From: Janthinobacterium aquaticum
Lineage (GTDB): Bacteria; Pseudomonadota; Gammaproteobacteria; Burkholderiales; Burkholderiaceae_D
DNA: 64,000 nucleotides
Direction of reading: 5' to 3'
NCBI RefSeq assembly: GCF_009208565.1
Contig: NZ_WFLK01000001.1
Span: 124,001 to 188,000, forward strand
Each line of letters opens with the position of its first letter. Position 1 is the first letter of the stretch. The position numbers and the translations under genes were made by a program. The notes beneath the pieces were generated by a model, which worked only from the letters and a program-made list of their open reading frames with translations, was not told the origin of the DNA and ran no database searches. Of the stretch, positions 26,878 to 35,435 are shown piece after piece.

Positions 26878-29066
26878 GCCTGGCCTCCTGCAATCAGATC
26901 GGCGGCGCGCACCGGCGTGCTGTACAAGCGCTTGCCGGTGGCGGCGAAAATGGCGTTGGCAAACGCCGGCCCGAAGGTGGCAGTGCCGGGCTCGCCGATG
27001 CCGCCCGGCGGCTCCTCGCTGTCGACGATTTCAAGCACCACCTGCGGCGCCTCGGGCATGCGCAGGGCCTGGTAGTCATGAAAATTGCTTTGCTGGACGC
27101 GCCCGTCCTGGTGCGTAATTTCGCCATACAGCATGGCGGTCAGGCCGAAGTTGATGCCGCCCTGGATCTGCGCGGCCACCGTATCGGGATTGACGATGCT
27201 GCCGCAATCGACCACGCATACCACGCGCTGCACGCTAACGGCGCCGTCCATGCCAACCGACAGGTCAACCACCTGCGCCATATAGGTATTCCAGGCATAC
27301 AGCAAGGCGATGCCGCGCCCGGTGCGCGCCAGCATGCCCGGCGGTGTTTTCTGCTTGCCGCCCCAGCCGGCCAGTTTGGCCGCACGCGTGAGCACATGGG
27401 CCGCGCGCGGTTTGTCCTTGAGCATGGCCAGCCGGTATGCCAGTGGATCGTGCCTGGCGCGGTGCGCCAGTTCGTCGATAAAGCTCTCGAGCACGAACAG
27501 ATTGCGCGTCGGCCCCACGCCGCGCCAGAAGCCGGTCGGCACCGGCCCGTCTTCGCGCGTGTACTCCACTTTCACGTTTGCAATCGCGTAGCTGAGATTG
27601 GCCGAGCCCTCGACGGCGGCCAGGTCAAGGCCATCGCGCAGCAGGCCCGGTGAAAAAGGCGCGATATTCGACGGCCCTGCCAGCTTGTGGAACAGCGCCA
27701 GCGGCCAGCCGTCCTCACCGACCGAAGCCGACACCACATGGTGGTAAAAACCGCGATACACATCGTGCTGCATGTCCTCCTCGCGCGTCCACGTCACCTT
27801 CACGGGCCCCTTGACCTGGCGGCCGATCAGCGCGGCCTGCTCGATAAAGTCGCTGTGCAGGCGGCGCCCGAACGCGCCGCCGAGCAGATAGCCATTGAGC
27901 GTAATCTGCTCCGGCGCCAGATTCAGCCGTCTGGCCACTGCATCGCGCGCGCGGGCCGGTATCTGCGTGCCGACCCACAACTCGGCGCGGTCAGTCTGCA
28001 CATGCACGGTGCAGTTGATCGGCTCCATCGGCGCGTGCGCCAGCATCGGATTGGTATAGGTGGAGGTATGACGCTGGGTGCCGGATGCCATCGCCAGCAC
28101 GCTGGCCGCGTCGCCGTCGTTGCGCGCCACCTTGCCTGGCTGCGCTGCCGCCTGCGCCATGATGGCGGCAATGCCGGCGGTGGACAGGCCGGCATTTTCT
28201 CCGTTGTCCCAGGTGATGGCCAGCGCCGCCACGCCCTGGCGCGCATACCAGGTATTGTCGGCGATAACGGCCACCGCATCGTCGAGGCGCACCACGTCGC
28301 GCACGCCAGGCAAGGCGCGCGCGCGGCTATCGTCGACCGACTTGAGCTTGCCGCCAGCGACAGGACAGGCCGCCACCGAGGCAAACAGCATCCCCGGCAA
28401 CACCACATCGATGCCGAACTGCGCGCTGCCGTCGACCTTGCCGCGCGTGTCCAGGCGCTTTTGCGGGGTGCCCAGCAGCTTGAAGTCGCGTTTGGCCTTG
28501 AGCGGCACGGGCACTGCCGGCAGCGGCAAACCGGCCGCCGTCGCGATCAGTGCACCATAAGCGATCTGGCGCTTCGAGGCCGCGTGATGGACCACGCCGT
28601 GCGCCGCATGGCAGCTTTCCGGCGCAACGCCCCAGCCCTGCGCCGCAGCGCTGACCAGCAGCGTGCGCACCGTGGCGCCGGCCTGGCGCAGCGGCAGCCA
28701 CAGTGTCTGGATGCTCAGCGAGCCTCCCGTAAACTGGTCGTGACGCGCGCCGCCGTACAAGGCCACATCGGGCGGCGCATGGCGCAGGCGCACCTGATCG
28801 AGGCCGATTTCCAGCTCTTCGGCGATCAGCATCGGCAGCGAGGTGTAAGTGCCCTGCCCCATTTCGATTTTCGGCATGGTCAGCGTCACGCTGCCATCGC
28901 TGTGGATGGAGATAAAGGCATTCGGGTCGAACTGGCCCGCAACAGGGGCGGCAGCGGCGTACTCGCCCGCGCCCGGCAGCAGTCCCAGGACCCAGGCGCC
29001 GCCGACCAGGCCCGCGCTTTTCAAAAACAGGCGCCGCGAAGGCGATGGCTGCAGTGCGCCGCTCAT
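26874..29066 (-). CDS. Molybdopterin-binding subunit of an IorB-type aldehyde/N-heterocycle oxidoreductase
   Basis: A 730-residue large subunit of the xanthine-dehydrogenase superfamily, closest in layout to isoquinoline 1-oxidoreductase beta subunit. It begins with a twin-arginine signal ([20 protein letters not shown]), so the folded cofactor-loaded complex is exported. Other motifs are [35 protein letters not shown] and, near the end, [15 protein letters not shown], which holds the catalytic Glu of the family. The substrate is not determined by sequence; aldehydes and N-heterocycles are both known. It is translationally coupled (ATGA overlaps) to the 2Fe-2S gene upstream and the cytochrome gene downstream. 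Confidence 0.93.
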   Translation of the reverse strand: MSGALQPSPSRRLFLKSAGLVGGAWVLGLLPGAGEYAAAAPVAGQFDPNAFISIHSDGSVTLTMPKIEMGQGTYTSLPMLIAEELEIGLDQVRLRHAPPDVALYGGARHDQFTGGSLSIQTLWLPLRQAGATVRTLLVSAAAQGWGVAPESCHAAHGVVHHAASKRQIAYGALIATAAGLPLPAVPVPLKAKRDFKLLGTPQKRLDTRGKVDGSAQFGIDVVLPGMLFASVAACPVAGGKLKSVDDSRARALPGVRDVVRLDDAVAVIADNTWYARQGVAALAITWDNGENAGLSTAGIAAIMAQAAAQPGKVARNDGDAASVLAMASGTQRHTSTYTNPMLAHAPMEPINCTVHVQTDRAELWVGTQIPARARDAVARRLNLAPEQITLNGYLLGGAFGRRLHSDFIEQAALIGRQVKGPVKVTWTREEDMQHDVYRGFYHHVVSASVGEDGWPLALFHKLAGPSNIAPFSPGLLRDGLDLAAVEGSANLSYAIANVKVEYTREDGPVPTGFWRGVGPTRNLFVLESFIDELAHRARHDPLAYRLAMLKDKPRAAHVLTRAAKLAGWGGKQKTPPGMLARTGRGIALLYAWNTYMAQVVDLSVGMDGAVSVQRVVCVVDCGSIVNPDTVAAQIQGGINFGLTAMLYGEITHQDGRVQQSNFHDYQALRMPEAPQVVLEIVDSEEPPGGIGEPGTATFGPAFANAIFAATGKRLYSTPVRAADLIAGGQA

Positions 29067-29539
29067 GACTTGCTTTCTTTAAGCGCAGGCGACAACACCG
29101 CCTGGTGTATCGCCAGCTTGATGCGCTGGTAGGTGCCGCAGCGGCAGATATTGCCGCTCATCGCGGCATCGATATCGGCGTCGGTCGGCGCGTGGTTCTT
29201 TGCCAGCAGCGCCGAAGCGGACATGATCTGGCCCGACTGGCAGTACCCGCATTGCACCACCTCGGCAGCCAGCCACGCCGCCTGCACGGCGCGCCCGCTC
29301 GGCGTGGCGCCGACGCCTTCGATGGTGGTGATTTTCCGGCCCACGGCCGCCTGTACCGGCAGCACGCACGAGCGCGCGGCCTCGCCGTCGATATGCACGG
29401 TGCACGCCCCGCACAGCGCCATGCCACAGCCAAATTTGGTACCTGTCATGTGCGCCGCATCGCGCAGCACCCACAGCAGCGGCATCTCGGGCGTCACGTC
29501 AAAACTGCGCTCGCTGCCATTAATATTGAGTGTCACCAT
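29063..29539 (-). CDS. (2Fe-2S)-binding subunit of the molybdenum oxidoreductase (IorA-type)
   Basis: A 158-residue protein carrying two 2Fe-2S clusters. The plant-ferredoxin-type cluster is bound by [13 protein letters not shown] plus a later Cys (SCVLP), and the second by QCGYCQSGQ and [11 protein letters not shown]. It has no signal peptide; the family is carried through Tat together with the molybdenum subunit. It is the first gene of the operon. Electrons would flow from the molybdenum centre through this subunit to the tri-haem cytochrome. Confidence 0.95.
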   Translation of the reverse strand: MVTLNINGSERSFDVTPEMPLLWVLRDAAHMTGTKFGCGMALCGACTVHIDGEAARSCVLPVQAAVGRKITTIEGVGATPSGRAVQAAWLAAEVVQCGYCQSGQIMSASALLAKNHAPTDADIDAAMSGNICRCGTYQRIKLAIHQAVLSPALKESKS

Positions 29540-29669
29540 CGTCTATCCCCGGTAAATATGCCGGCGCGGCTTGATGCCGCGTCCACGCTACCGGAGCTAG
29601 CTTGACAGTGACAGTCAGGCAAGCACACTGCCAAAAGACAGGGAGCCCGCCGCTTTTCCAAGGTTTGGA

Positions 29670-30236
29670 TCAGTCTGGCAATGCAATCCGCAGCATGGGC
29701 CAGGCCGCTTGCCAGTTCTTGCAATGGATGCGATCGGCGTAAAGCGCCTGCTTGCCTGCCAGGAAGCGCTCTGTCGGCCGGACAATCAAGTCAAACAGGT
29801 CATGCAGGCCGAAAGGCGCAGCAACCTCGATGCTGCCCTGGCGACCGAGCCGCACACCCACGGCAGTGGCCGTTTCCGGCCAATGGCGCATCGCATCAGA
29901 AGCGTTCAGGTAAGGCAGATCCGCATTGCGTTCATGCATGCGCGCCTGGTTCTTGACCGACCAGCCCAGCGTGGCGTCGCACGCCCTCAGGCGCGACTCG
30001 AGCATGGCGTCATGCTCCTGTGTGGCGTTGCCTGGATCGTGCCAGATCACGTCGATATCGTCAGGCAATGGCGAAGGGGAACGCTGATGCAGATAATCCC
30101 AGACAGCGCTGCGCACAAAGCCTGCAGCAACCCAGCAATCGGGCAGGTCGAGCTCTTGTGCAAGTTGAAGAACATGCATGCGCTGGCGATCTGCTGCAAT
30201 AATATCCTGCAGCCGGGCGAGCAGTTCCCCGCTCAT
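29670..30236 (-). CDS. Nucleotidyltransferase-family protein (PF06042-like)
   Basis: A 188-residue protein with the family signatures WVAAGFVRSAVWDYLH near residue 35 and DDIDVIWHD near 60, the two acidic residues expected to bind metal. VAAPFGLHDLFDLIVRPT follows in the C-terminal half. Members are found widely in bacteria, without an established substrate. It lies 36 bases downstream of a small unknown gene and may share its transcript. Confidence 0.85.
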   Translation of the reverse strand: MSGELLARLQDIIAADRQRMHVLQLAQELDLPDCWVAAGFVRSAVWDYLHQRSPSPLPDDIDVIWHDPGNATQEHDAMLESRLRACDATLGWSVKNQARMHERNADLPYLNASDAMRHWPETATAVGVRLGRQGSIEVAAPFGLHDLFDLIVRPTERFLAGKQALYADRIHCKNWQAAWPMLRIALPD

Positions 30237-30272
30237 TTCCTGCCCACCTTGCTGTGTGAAGAACGGCGCATG

Positions 30273-30590
30273 TCAGGCCTGGGCCAGGCAAATTGTGATC
30301 TCGACAGCACTTCCCGACTGGCACGGCTGCCACCCCTGGCTCAGTGCCTGGCGTATGGCGCGCTCCACGATGGAGGGCGTAATAGCAGGTGACCTATTGC
30401 CCAGCCAGATATCCGGGTAGGCCATATCTGTCTTCACCCGCAGCGTGGTGCGCCCGCCCAGTTCCGCCTCAACCGCGAAAGACATATTGGACTCTGTCAG
30501 GGCCGCTGTCAGCGCAGGCTGGCTGACGGACCAGCGATAGGATAATGCATCGACCGTGATCCGGCGGCTTCCCTTTTTTGGAATAGACAT
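30273..30590 (-). CDS. Hypothetical protein, 105 residues
   Basis: Not recognised. The ATG at 30590 is preceded by AGGAG with 5 bases of spacing, which decides it over an in-frame start at 30632. The protein (MSIPKKGSRRITVDALSYRW) is soluble, has no membrane segment and contains one Cys pair at the end (QPCQSG, ICLAQA). The DALSYRWSV and YPDIWLGNRSPAITPSIVERAI stretches look like a compact beta-rich domain. It precedes the nucleotidyltransferase gene by 36 bases and follows the phaR terminator. Confidence 0.7.
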   Translation of the reverse strand: MSIPKKGSRRITVDALSYRWSVSQPALTAALTESNMSFAVEAELGGRTTLRVKTDMAYPDIWLGNRSPAITPSIVERAIRQALSQGWQPCQSGSAVEITICLAQA

Positions 30591-30625
30591 CACACTCCTG
30601 ATGACAGGCGCACAAAGCAGCGCCA

Positions 30626-30658
30626 AAAACAAAACGGCACAGTCTATGCTGTGCCGTT
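30626..30658 (-). terminator. Rho-independent terminator of phaR
   Basis: On the minus strand AACGGCACAG-CATAGA-CTGTGCCGTT is a perfect 10-base stem followed by TTGTTTTTGG. It lies 25 bases after the phaR stop. Confidence 0.85.
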
Positions 30659-30682
30659 ATTGACTGCCAAGCCTGAAGCGGC

Positions 30683-31246
30683 TTATTTTTTGTCCGTTGG
30701 CGGCACTGGCGGCACGAACGGGAAAGCGCCGAACAGATTCTTGCTCTGGTTTTGCATCTGTTCCTGCATCTGCACGAACAGGCTCTTGCTCTGGTCGATG
30801 TAGTTGTTCATCATGCCTTGCATCATCGGGCCCTGGACGTTCATAAACTGGGTCCACATTTCAGGGCTGAACGGCTTGCCGTCGAAGCTGCCGGCCGAGG
30901 TGCCGGTGAATTTATGCTGGATATCGGTAAACGCCTGCACGTTCTTTTCCAGGTAGGAACCCATCATGCCCTGCATGGCGTGGCCATAGTAGCGGATGAT
31001 CTGCGACAGCACGCCGCTGGAAAACATGGGCGCGCCGTTCGCTTCTTCTTCCAGAATGATCTGCAACAGGATGCTGCGTGTCAGATCTTCGCTGGACTTG
31101 GCGTCGACGACCGTGAATTCTTCATTATCCAGCACCAGTTGCTTGACATCGGTCAAGGTGATGTAGGAACTGGTCTGCGTATCGTACAGACGGCGATTAG
31201 GGTATTTCTTAATCAGGCGGTCACTACTTTTTTTAACACTACTCAT
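30683..31246 (-). CDS. phaR: Polyhydroxyalkanoate synthesis repressor PhaR
   Basis: A 187-residue repressor, read from the ATG at 31246 (MSSVKKSSDRLIKKYPNRRL). It has the PHB/PHA accumulation regulator DNA-binding domain (KYPNRRLYDTQTSSYITL, residues about 13-35, and EDLTRSILLQIILEEE), then a Met- and Gln-rich tail (MQGMMNNYIDQSKSLFVQMQ) expected to contact PHA granules. In the known system PhaR represses phasin genes until granules form. It is separated from phaC by 223 bases that contain a -10 box and an intrinsic terminator. Confidence 0.95.
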   Translation of the reverse strand: MSSVKKSSDRLIKKYPNRRLYDTQTSSYITLTDVKQLVLDNEEFTVVDAKSSEDLTRSILLQIILEEEANGAPMFSSGVLSQIIRYYGHAMQGMMGSYLEKNVQAFTDIQHKFTGTSAGSFDGKPFSPEMWTQFMNVQGPMMQGMMNNYIDQSKSLFVQMQEQMQNQSKNLFGAFPFVPPVPPTDKK

Positions 31247-31291
31247 CACAGGTCCCACTTATTGCGCCGCAACGCATACTGAGTTATTCCG

Positions 31292-31318
31292 AAAAAAAGC
31301 GAACGGGTGGTTCGCTTT
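31292..31318 (-). terminator. Intrinsic terminator in the phaC-phaR gap
   Basis: On the minus strand AAAGCGAAC-CACCC-GTTCGCTTT is a perfect 9-base stem followed by four more T. It lies 45 bases before the phaR ATG and downstream of the TATAAT at 31344-31339. It is either the end of the phaC transcript or an attenuator in the phaR leader. Confidence 0.8.
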
Positions 31319-31338
31319 CGCAGCGTCCTACTTTTTGC

Positions 31339-31344
31339 ATTATA
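31339..31344 (-). promoter_or_regulatory. Candidate -10 box upstream of phaR
   Basis: TATAAT on the minus strand, 92 bases before the phaR ATG. The -35 region is weak (TGTGCG at 17-base spacing). Confidence 0.4.
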
Positions 31345-31469
31345 GAGTGGAAAACAACACGCGCACACAATCGTGCGGAAGATTCCCGAAATTATTGCAA
31401 CGCAACTAAAAGTAGGCTCTTGACAAGGCAACCATAGTAGACTGCCCCATCAAGTGGCAAGCTTGCAAG

Positions 31470-33239
31470 CTAGTCGGCCCTGACCTTGACGTAGCGTCCG
31501 GGCGCCGCCTCGATGGGCGCATAGCGCTTGCTGCCCGGCTTGGCCGGCGCCTTGACTTCGGCGCCGCCATGCTGCGCCAGGAAAGCCGCCCATTCGGGCC
31601 ACCAGCTGCCAGCGTGTTCGGTGGCGCCTTCCAGCCACTGCTCGGCCCCTTGCACCACAGCTTTTGCCTTTGCCGAGCGCGACGGCTTGGCAGGATCATT
31701 GGTCCAGTAGCTGCGCTTTTTCTTCGAGGCCGGGTTGATTACACCGGCAATATGGCCGGAAGCGCCCAGGATAAAACGGTTGGCGCCTGGCTTTTTCGGG
31801 TTCAGCACGGCCATGCTGGCATACGCCGCGCCCCACGGCACGATATGATCCTCACGCGAGCCGTAGATAAACGCAGGCGCGTCGATGCTCGACAGGTCGA
31901 CCTTTTCGCCGGCCACCGTCAGCTTGCCCGGCACTTTCAGGCTGTTTTCCAGATAGGTATTGCGCAAGTACCAGCAAAACATCGGACCAGGCAGGCTGGT
32001 GCCATCGCTGTTCCAGTACAGCAGGTCGAAAGCAACGGGTTCTTTCCCTTTGAGGTAGTTTGACTGCACATAGTTCCATACCAGGTCGTTCGGCCGCAGA
32101 CTGGAAAAAGTGCTGCCCAGGTCGCGCCCGGACATCAGGCCGCCCTTGGCCAGCGTCTGCTCGCGCAGCGCCACCTGTGGCTCGTCGATAAACACTTCGA
32201 GCGCGCCGGTATCGCAGAAATCAAGGAAGGTGGTCAGCAGCGTCAGGCTGGCCGCCGGGTTTTCACCGCGCGCCTTCAGCACGGCCAGCGCGGTCGAGAC
32301 GATGGTGCCGCCCACGCAAAAGCCGAACATATTGAGCTGATCCTGGCCAGAAATGGCCTGGGTGACGCGGATCGCCTCGATCACGCCCTGCTCCACATAG
32401 TCGTCCCAGGTCACATGCTGCATGCTGTGGTCGGCATTGCGCCAGGACATCAGGAACACGGTATTGCCCTGCTCGACCGCATAGCGCACCAGCGAGTTTT
32501 CCGGTTGCAAGTCGAGGATATAGTATTTGTTGATGCATGGCGGCACCATCAACAGCGGCCGCTGGTGCACCGTTGGGGTCGCTGGCGCATACTGGATCAG
32601 CTGAAACAGTTCATTTTCAAATACCACCGTGCCAGGCGTGGTGGCCACGTTGCGGCCCACTTCGAACGCTGATTCGTCAGACTGCGAAATGCGCCCTTTC
32701 TGCATATCGGCCAGCATATTGGACAGGCCGCGGGTCAGGCTCTCGCCCTTGGTCTCGATCAGAGTCTGCTGCGCATCGGGATTGGTGGCCAGGAAATTGG
32801 CCGGCGACATGGCGTCGACGATCTGCTGCACCGCAAAGCGGATCTTCTGTTTCTGGTGCGGCGTCGCCTCGACGGCGTCGGCCATGGCGCTCAGGAATTC
32901 GCCGTTGAGCAGGTAGGCCGCGGCATTGAAGGCCGACAGCGGGCTGGCGTGCCAGGCCGGCGCGGCAAAGCGGCGGTCCTTCAGTTCAGGCGTCTTGCCG
33001 CCCACGAAGTCGCCCCACAACGCCGTCAGCTTTGACATATACGCATTTTTCAGCTGCTCGACCACTTCCGGCTTGATGCTGGCGCCGGCATCCTGCAAAA
33101 TGCCGGCAAGCGGATTGGCCGGGGCCTGCGGCACCATCTTGAACCAGCTATTCCATTGATTGGGATCACTCAATTGCGCTATCCACTCTTTGCTCATCGC
33201 CTGAGGATCGGGCATATTCATATGGTTCAGTCCATTCAA
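31470..33239 (-). CDS. phaC: Class I polyhydroxyalkanoate synthase PhaC
   Basis: A 589-residue polymerase that joins 3-hydroxyacyl-CoA units into storage polyester at the granule surface. The lipase-like box GFCVGGT holds the catalytic Cys near residue 310. Later, GSREDHIVPW carries the Asp and GASGHIAGVINP the His. The N-terminal WFKMVPQAPANPLAGILQDAG region and total length fit class I, which acts alone without PhaE or PhaR subunits of class III/IV. It starts MNGLNHMNMPDPQAMSKEW. phaA and phaB are not adjacent in this window; phaR follows. Confidence 0.97.
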   Translation of the reverse strand: MNGLNHMNMPDPQAMSKEWIAQLSDPNQWNSWFKMVPQAPANPLAGILQDAGASIKPEVVEQLKNAYMSKLTALWGDFVGGKTPELKDRRFAAPAWHASPLSAFNAAAYLLNGEFLSAMADAVEATPHQKQKIRFAVQQIVDAMSPANFLATNPDAQQTLIETKGESLTRGLSNMLADMQKGRISQSDESAFEVGRNVATTPGTVVFENELFQLIQYAPATPTVHQRPLLMVPPCINKYYILDLQPENSLVRYAVEQGNTVFLMSWRNADHSMQHVTWDDYVEQGVIEAIRVTQAISGQDQLNMFGFCVGGTIVSTALAVLKARGENPAASLTLLTTFLDFCDTGALEVFIDEPQVALREQTLAKGGLMSGRDLGSTFSSLRPNDLVWNYVQSNYLKGKEPVAFDLLYWNSDGTSLPGPMFCWYLRNTYLENSLKVPGKLTVAGEKVDLSSIDAPAFIYGSREDHIVPWGAAYASMAVLNPKKPGANRFILGASGHIAGVINPASKKKRSYWTNDPAKPSRSAKAKAVVQGAEQWLEGATEHAGSWWPEWAAFLAQHGGAEVKAPAKPGSKRYAPIEAAPGRYVKVRAD

Positions 33240-33284
33240 AAGTGAAACAACGATGTTTGCTACCCTTACTGATTGCCAACAACA

Positions 33285-33500
33285 ATGATGCTGATGACTG
33301 CCATCGCCTGGATCTATGTGGTCGGCCTGATGGCGCTGACCGAGCCTTCCATTGTTGCCGGGCTGATGACCTTTCTGCTGTACTGCGTCATTCCGCTGTC
33401 GATCCTATTCTATCTGACCGGTTCGGGGCGACGCAAACGCAAGGCGGCGCGCCGTGCTGCCACTGGTACTGAAGATAAAACAAAAACGGCAGACACCTGA
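33285..33500 (+). CDS. Small two-helix membrane protein of unknown function
   Basis: A 71-residue protein with two hydrophobic segments (MTAIAWIYVVGLMALTEPSI and GLMTFLLYCVIPLSILFYL) and a basic tail (GRRKRKAARR). No clear ribosome site precedes the ATG at 33285. It is divergent from phaC, 45 bases away. Its last codons and stop lie inside the terminator hairpin of the opposing pgeF gene. Confidence 0.65.
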   Translation: MMLMTAIAWIYVVGLMALTEPSIVAGLMTFLLYCVIPLSILFYLTGSGRRKRKAARRAATGTEDKTKTADT

Positions 33501-33510
33501 GTGTCTGCCG
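33482..33510 (-). terminator. Rho-independent terminator of the rluD-pgeF operon
   Basis: On the minus strand CGGCAGACAC-TCAG-GTGTCTGCCG is a perfect 10-base stem followed by TTTTTG. It begins 17 bases after the pgeF stop and lies within the 3' end of the opposing small gene, whose stop codon is in the loop. Confidence 0.85.
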
Positions 33511-33526
33511 CCATGAAAACTAAAGA

Positions 33527-34321
33527 TTACTTGCGCCAGATCAAACTGGCCTGTCGCCCCGTGACGCCATCGCGCCGGTAGGAATAAAACCGCGCTGCAT
33601 CGCTGACGGTGCAGTATTGCCCACCAGATACTTGCTTCACGCCCGCCCGCAACAGCATCATGCGCGCCAATGCGTAGATATCTGCGAGGTATTTGCCGTC
33701 TCTGCCTGGCGCCGCTACAAAAGCTTGCGTAACCGCCTGCCGCTCGCCATCATCTTGCGCACCGTCGAGATAGGCCTGCAGCACTTCCTGCCCTACTTCA
33801 AACTGCTGCGGACCGATAGCCGGCCCCAGCCAGGCCAGTATTTCGCCAGCACCGCGCTCGCGCATGGCCTCTACCGTGCGTTGCAGCACGCCAGCAGCCA
33901 GGCCGCGCCAGCCAGCGTGGGCCGCGCCCACCACCTGGCCATCTTGCGAACTGAACAGCACCGGCAGGCAGTCGGCTGTCATCACCAGGCACACGGCGCC
34001 TGGCGTGCTGGCCACGCTGGCATCGGCTTCCGGTGTACCGTCAAATGGCAGCGCGCCATCCACCACTGCCACCCCATGCACTTGCGACAGCCAGGCAGGC
34101 GTGCCCGGCAGCACCGCTTGCAGCAGCGCGCGGTTGGCGGTAACCGCCGCCGCATTATCGCCCACATGCACGCCCAGGTTCAGGCCGCCGCCACCCTGCC
34201 CATCGCCATAGGGCGCCTGGCTGACGCCGCCAAGGCGCACGGTCGACAGCGCGCCCACATTGGCCGGCAAGCCGGGCCAGTCGGGCACGATGCCGGGAAA
34301 ATCGACGCGGGCGTCAGCCAT
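33527..34321 (-). CDS. pgeF: Peptidoglycan editing factor PgeF / YfiH-type multicopper-fold protein
   Basis: A 264-residue protein of the YfiH/LACC1 family. Metal-binding motifs are SQVHGVAV, MTADCLPVLF and GAAHAGWRGLAAGV, which place His, Cys and His at the expected active site. Members have been described as purine nucleoside phosphorylase/adenosine deaminase-type enzymes and as factors preventing wrong amino acids in peptidoglycan precursors; both are family knowledge. Its ATG shares one base with the rluD stop (TAATG), so the two are coupled. Confidence 0.92.
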   Translation of the reverse strand: MADARVDFPGIVPDWPGLPANVGALSTVRLGGVSQAPYGDGQGGGGLNLGVHVGDNAAAVTANRALLQAVLPGTPAWLSQVHGVAVVDGALPFDGTPEADASVASTPGAVCLVMTADCLPVLFSSQDGQVVGAAHAGWRGLAAGVLQRTVEAMRERGAGEILAWLGPAIGPQQFEVGQEVLQAYLDGAQDDGERQAVTQAFVAAPGRDGKYLADIYALARMMLLRAGVKQVSGGQYCTVSDAARFYSYRRDGVTGRQASLIWRK

Positions 34322-35370
34322 TACACCGCTTCCGGCTCTTCGATGCCGGCTGAGGCAATCAGTTCGGCAAAGTCATCGGCCAGCGGCACGATCCATTCGC
34401 AGTCTTCCCCCGTGCCCGGATGCACCAGGCCCAGGCGGCGCGCCTGCAGCGCCTGGCGCGGGAACACCGGCACCAGGTGCGGCTTGCCATACACAGCATC
34501 ACCCACCAGCGCAAAGCCGAGATGCTGCATGTGTACGCGAATCTGGTGGGTGCGGCCCGTTTCCAGGCGGCATTGCACCAGGCTGACCGGGCGACGGTCC
34601 AGCTCGCCAGTTTCCAGCACTTCATAATGCGTAATGGCCGGCTTGGCGGTAAAGTTTTGCGATACAGCCATCTTGACGCGCTCGCGCGGGTGGCGCGCAA
34701 TCGACGCATCGATGGTGCCGGACTCGCGCGGCGTGCCCCATACCAGCGCAAAATATTCGCGCTTGACGGTGCGCGCCTGCAGCTGGCGCACCAGGTCGGT
34801 CTGCGAAGCCAGCGTCTTGCCAACCACCATCAGGCCGCTGGTATCCTTGTCCAGCCGGTGCACAATGCCGGCGCGCGGCACGCCCACCAGTTGCGGGCAA
34901 TGATGCAGCAGGCCGTTGAGCAAAGTGCCCGACCAATTGCCGGCGCCCGGATGCACGACCAGGCCGGCCGGTTTGTTGATGACGATGATATGCTCGTCCT
35001 CGTGCACGATATTGAGGGCAATTTCTTCTGGCTTGTAGGCAGCGTCTTCCGGCGCGCTCTGCGGCAGGATCACGACTTTTTCATCGCCATAGGCGGTCAT
35101 GTTACGCTTGGCAACTTTGCCGTCAACGCTGATAAAGCCGTCTTCCAGCCACAGTTGCAGACGGCTGCGCGAGTATTGCGGCACCAGCTTGGAGATGACC
35201 TTGTCGAGGCGGTGGCCGCAGGCGTCGGGCGTCAGTTGCAGTTCGATCGGCGCCAGTTCGTCAACGGCGTCATCGCCGCCAAAATCGCCATCAAACACAT
35301 CATCGCCATCCTGTTCGGAAGAGGAGTCAAACACGGGGTCCGCCAAATTAGGCTTCGGAGTTAATATCAC
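34321..35370 (-). CDS. rluD: 23S rRNA pseudouridine synthase RluD
   Basis: A 349-residue enzyme that converts uridines of helix 69 (1911/1915/1917) of 23S rRNA to pseudouridine. An acidic extension of about 45 residues precedes an S4-like RNA-binding domain (GHRLDKVISKLVPQYSRSRL). The catalytic motif is HRLDKDTSGLMVVGKT with the essential Asp. ETGRTHQIRVHMQHLGF is the conserved C-terminal motif. It starts with GTG at 35370, close to the divergent bamD gene, an arrangement commonly seen in beta- and gammaproteobacteria. Confidence 0.95.
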   Translation of the reverse strand: MILTPKPNLADPVFDSSSEQDGDDVFDGDFGGDDAVDELAPIELQLTPDACGHRLDKVISKLVPQYSRSRLQLWLEDGFISVDGKVAKRNMTAYGDEKVVILPQSAPEDAAYKPEEIALNIVHEDEHIIVINKPAGLVVHPGAGNWSGTLLNGLLHHCPQLVGVPRAGIVHRLDKDTSGLMVVGKTLASQTDLVRQLQARTVKREYFALVWGTPRESGTIDASIARHPRERVKMAVSQNFTAKPAITHYEVLETGELDRRPVSLVQCRLETGRTHQIRVHMQHLGFALVGDAVYGKPHLVPVFPRQALQARRLGLVHPGTGEDCEWIVPLADDFAELIASAGIEEPEAV

Positions 35371-35385
35371 AGCATTCCCATCGGC

Positions 35386-35391
35386 TATAAT
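35386..35391 (+). promoter_or_regulatory. Candidate -10 box for bamD
   Basis: TATAAT 44 bases before the bamD ATG in the divergent rluD-bamD gap. TTAATA about 19 bases upstream is a weak -35. Confidence 0.35.
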
Positions 35392-35435
35392 CAGCCTATT
35401 GTAAAATCTTGGTTAAAACCTTCTTGCAAAACGTC

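Noticed and set aside
27687-29132. Plus-strand frame of 481 codons opposite the molybdenum subunit gene
   Set aside because: His/Arg/Gln-rich shadow translation with no motifs.
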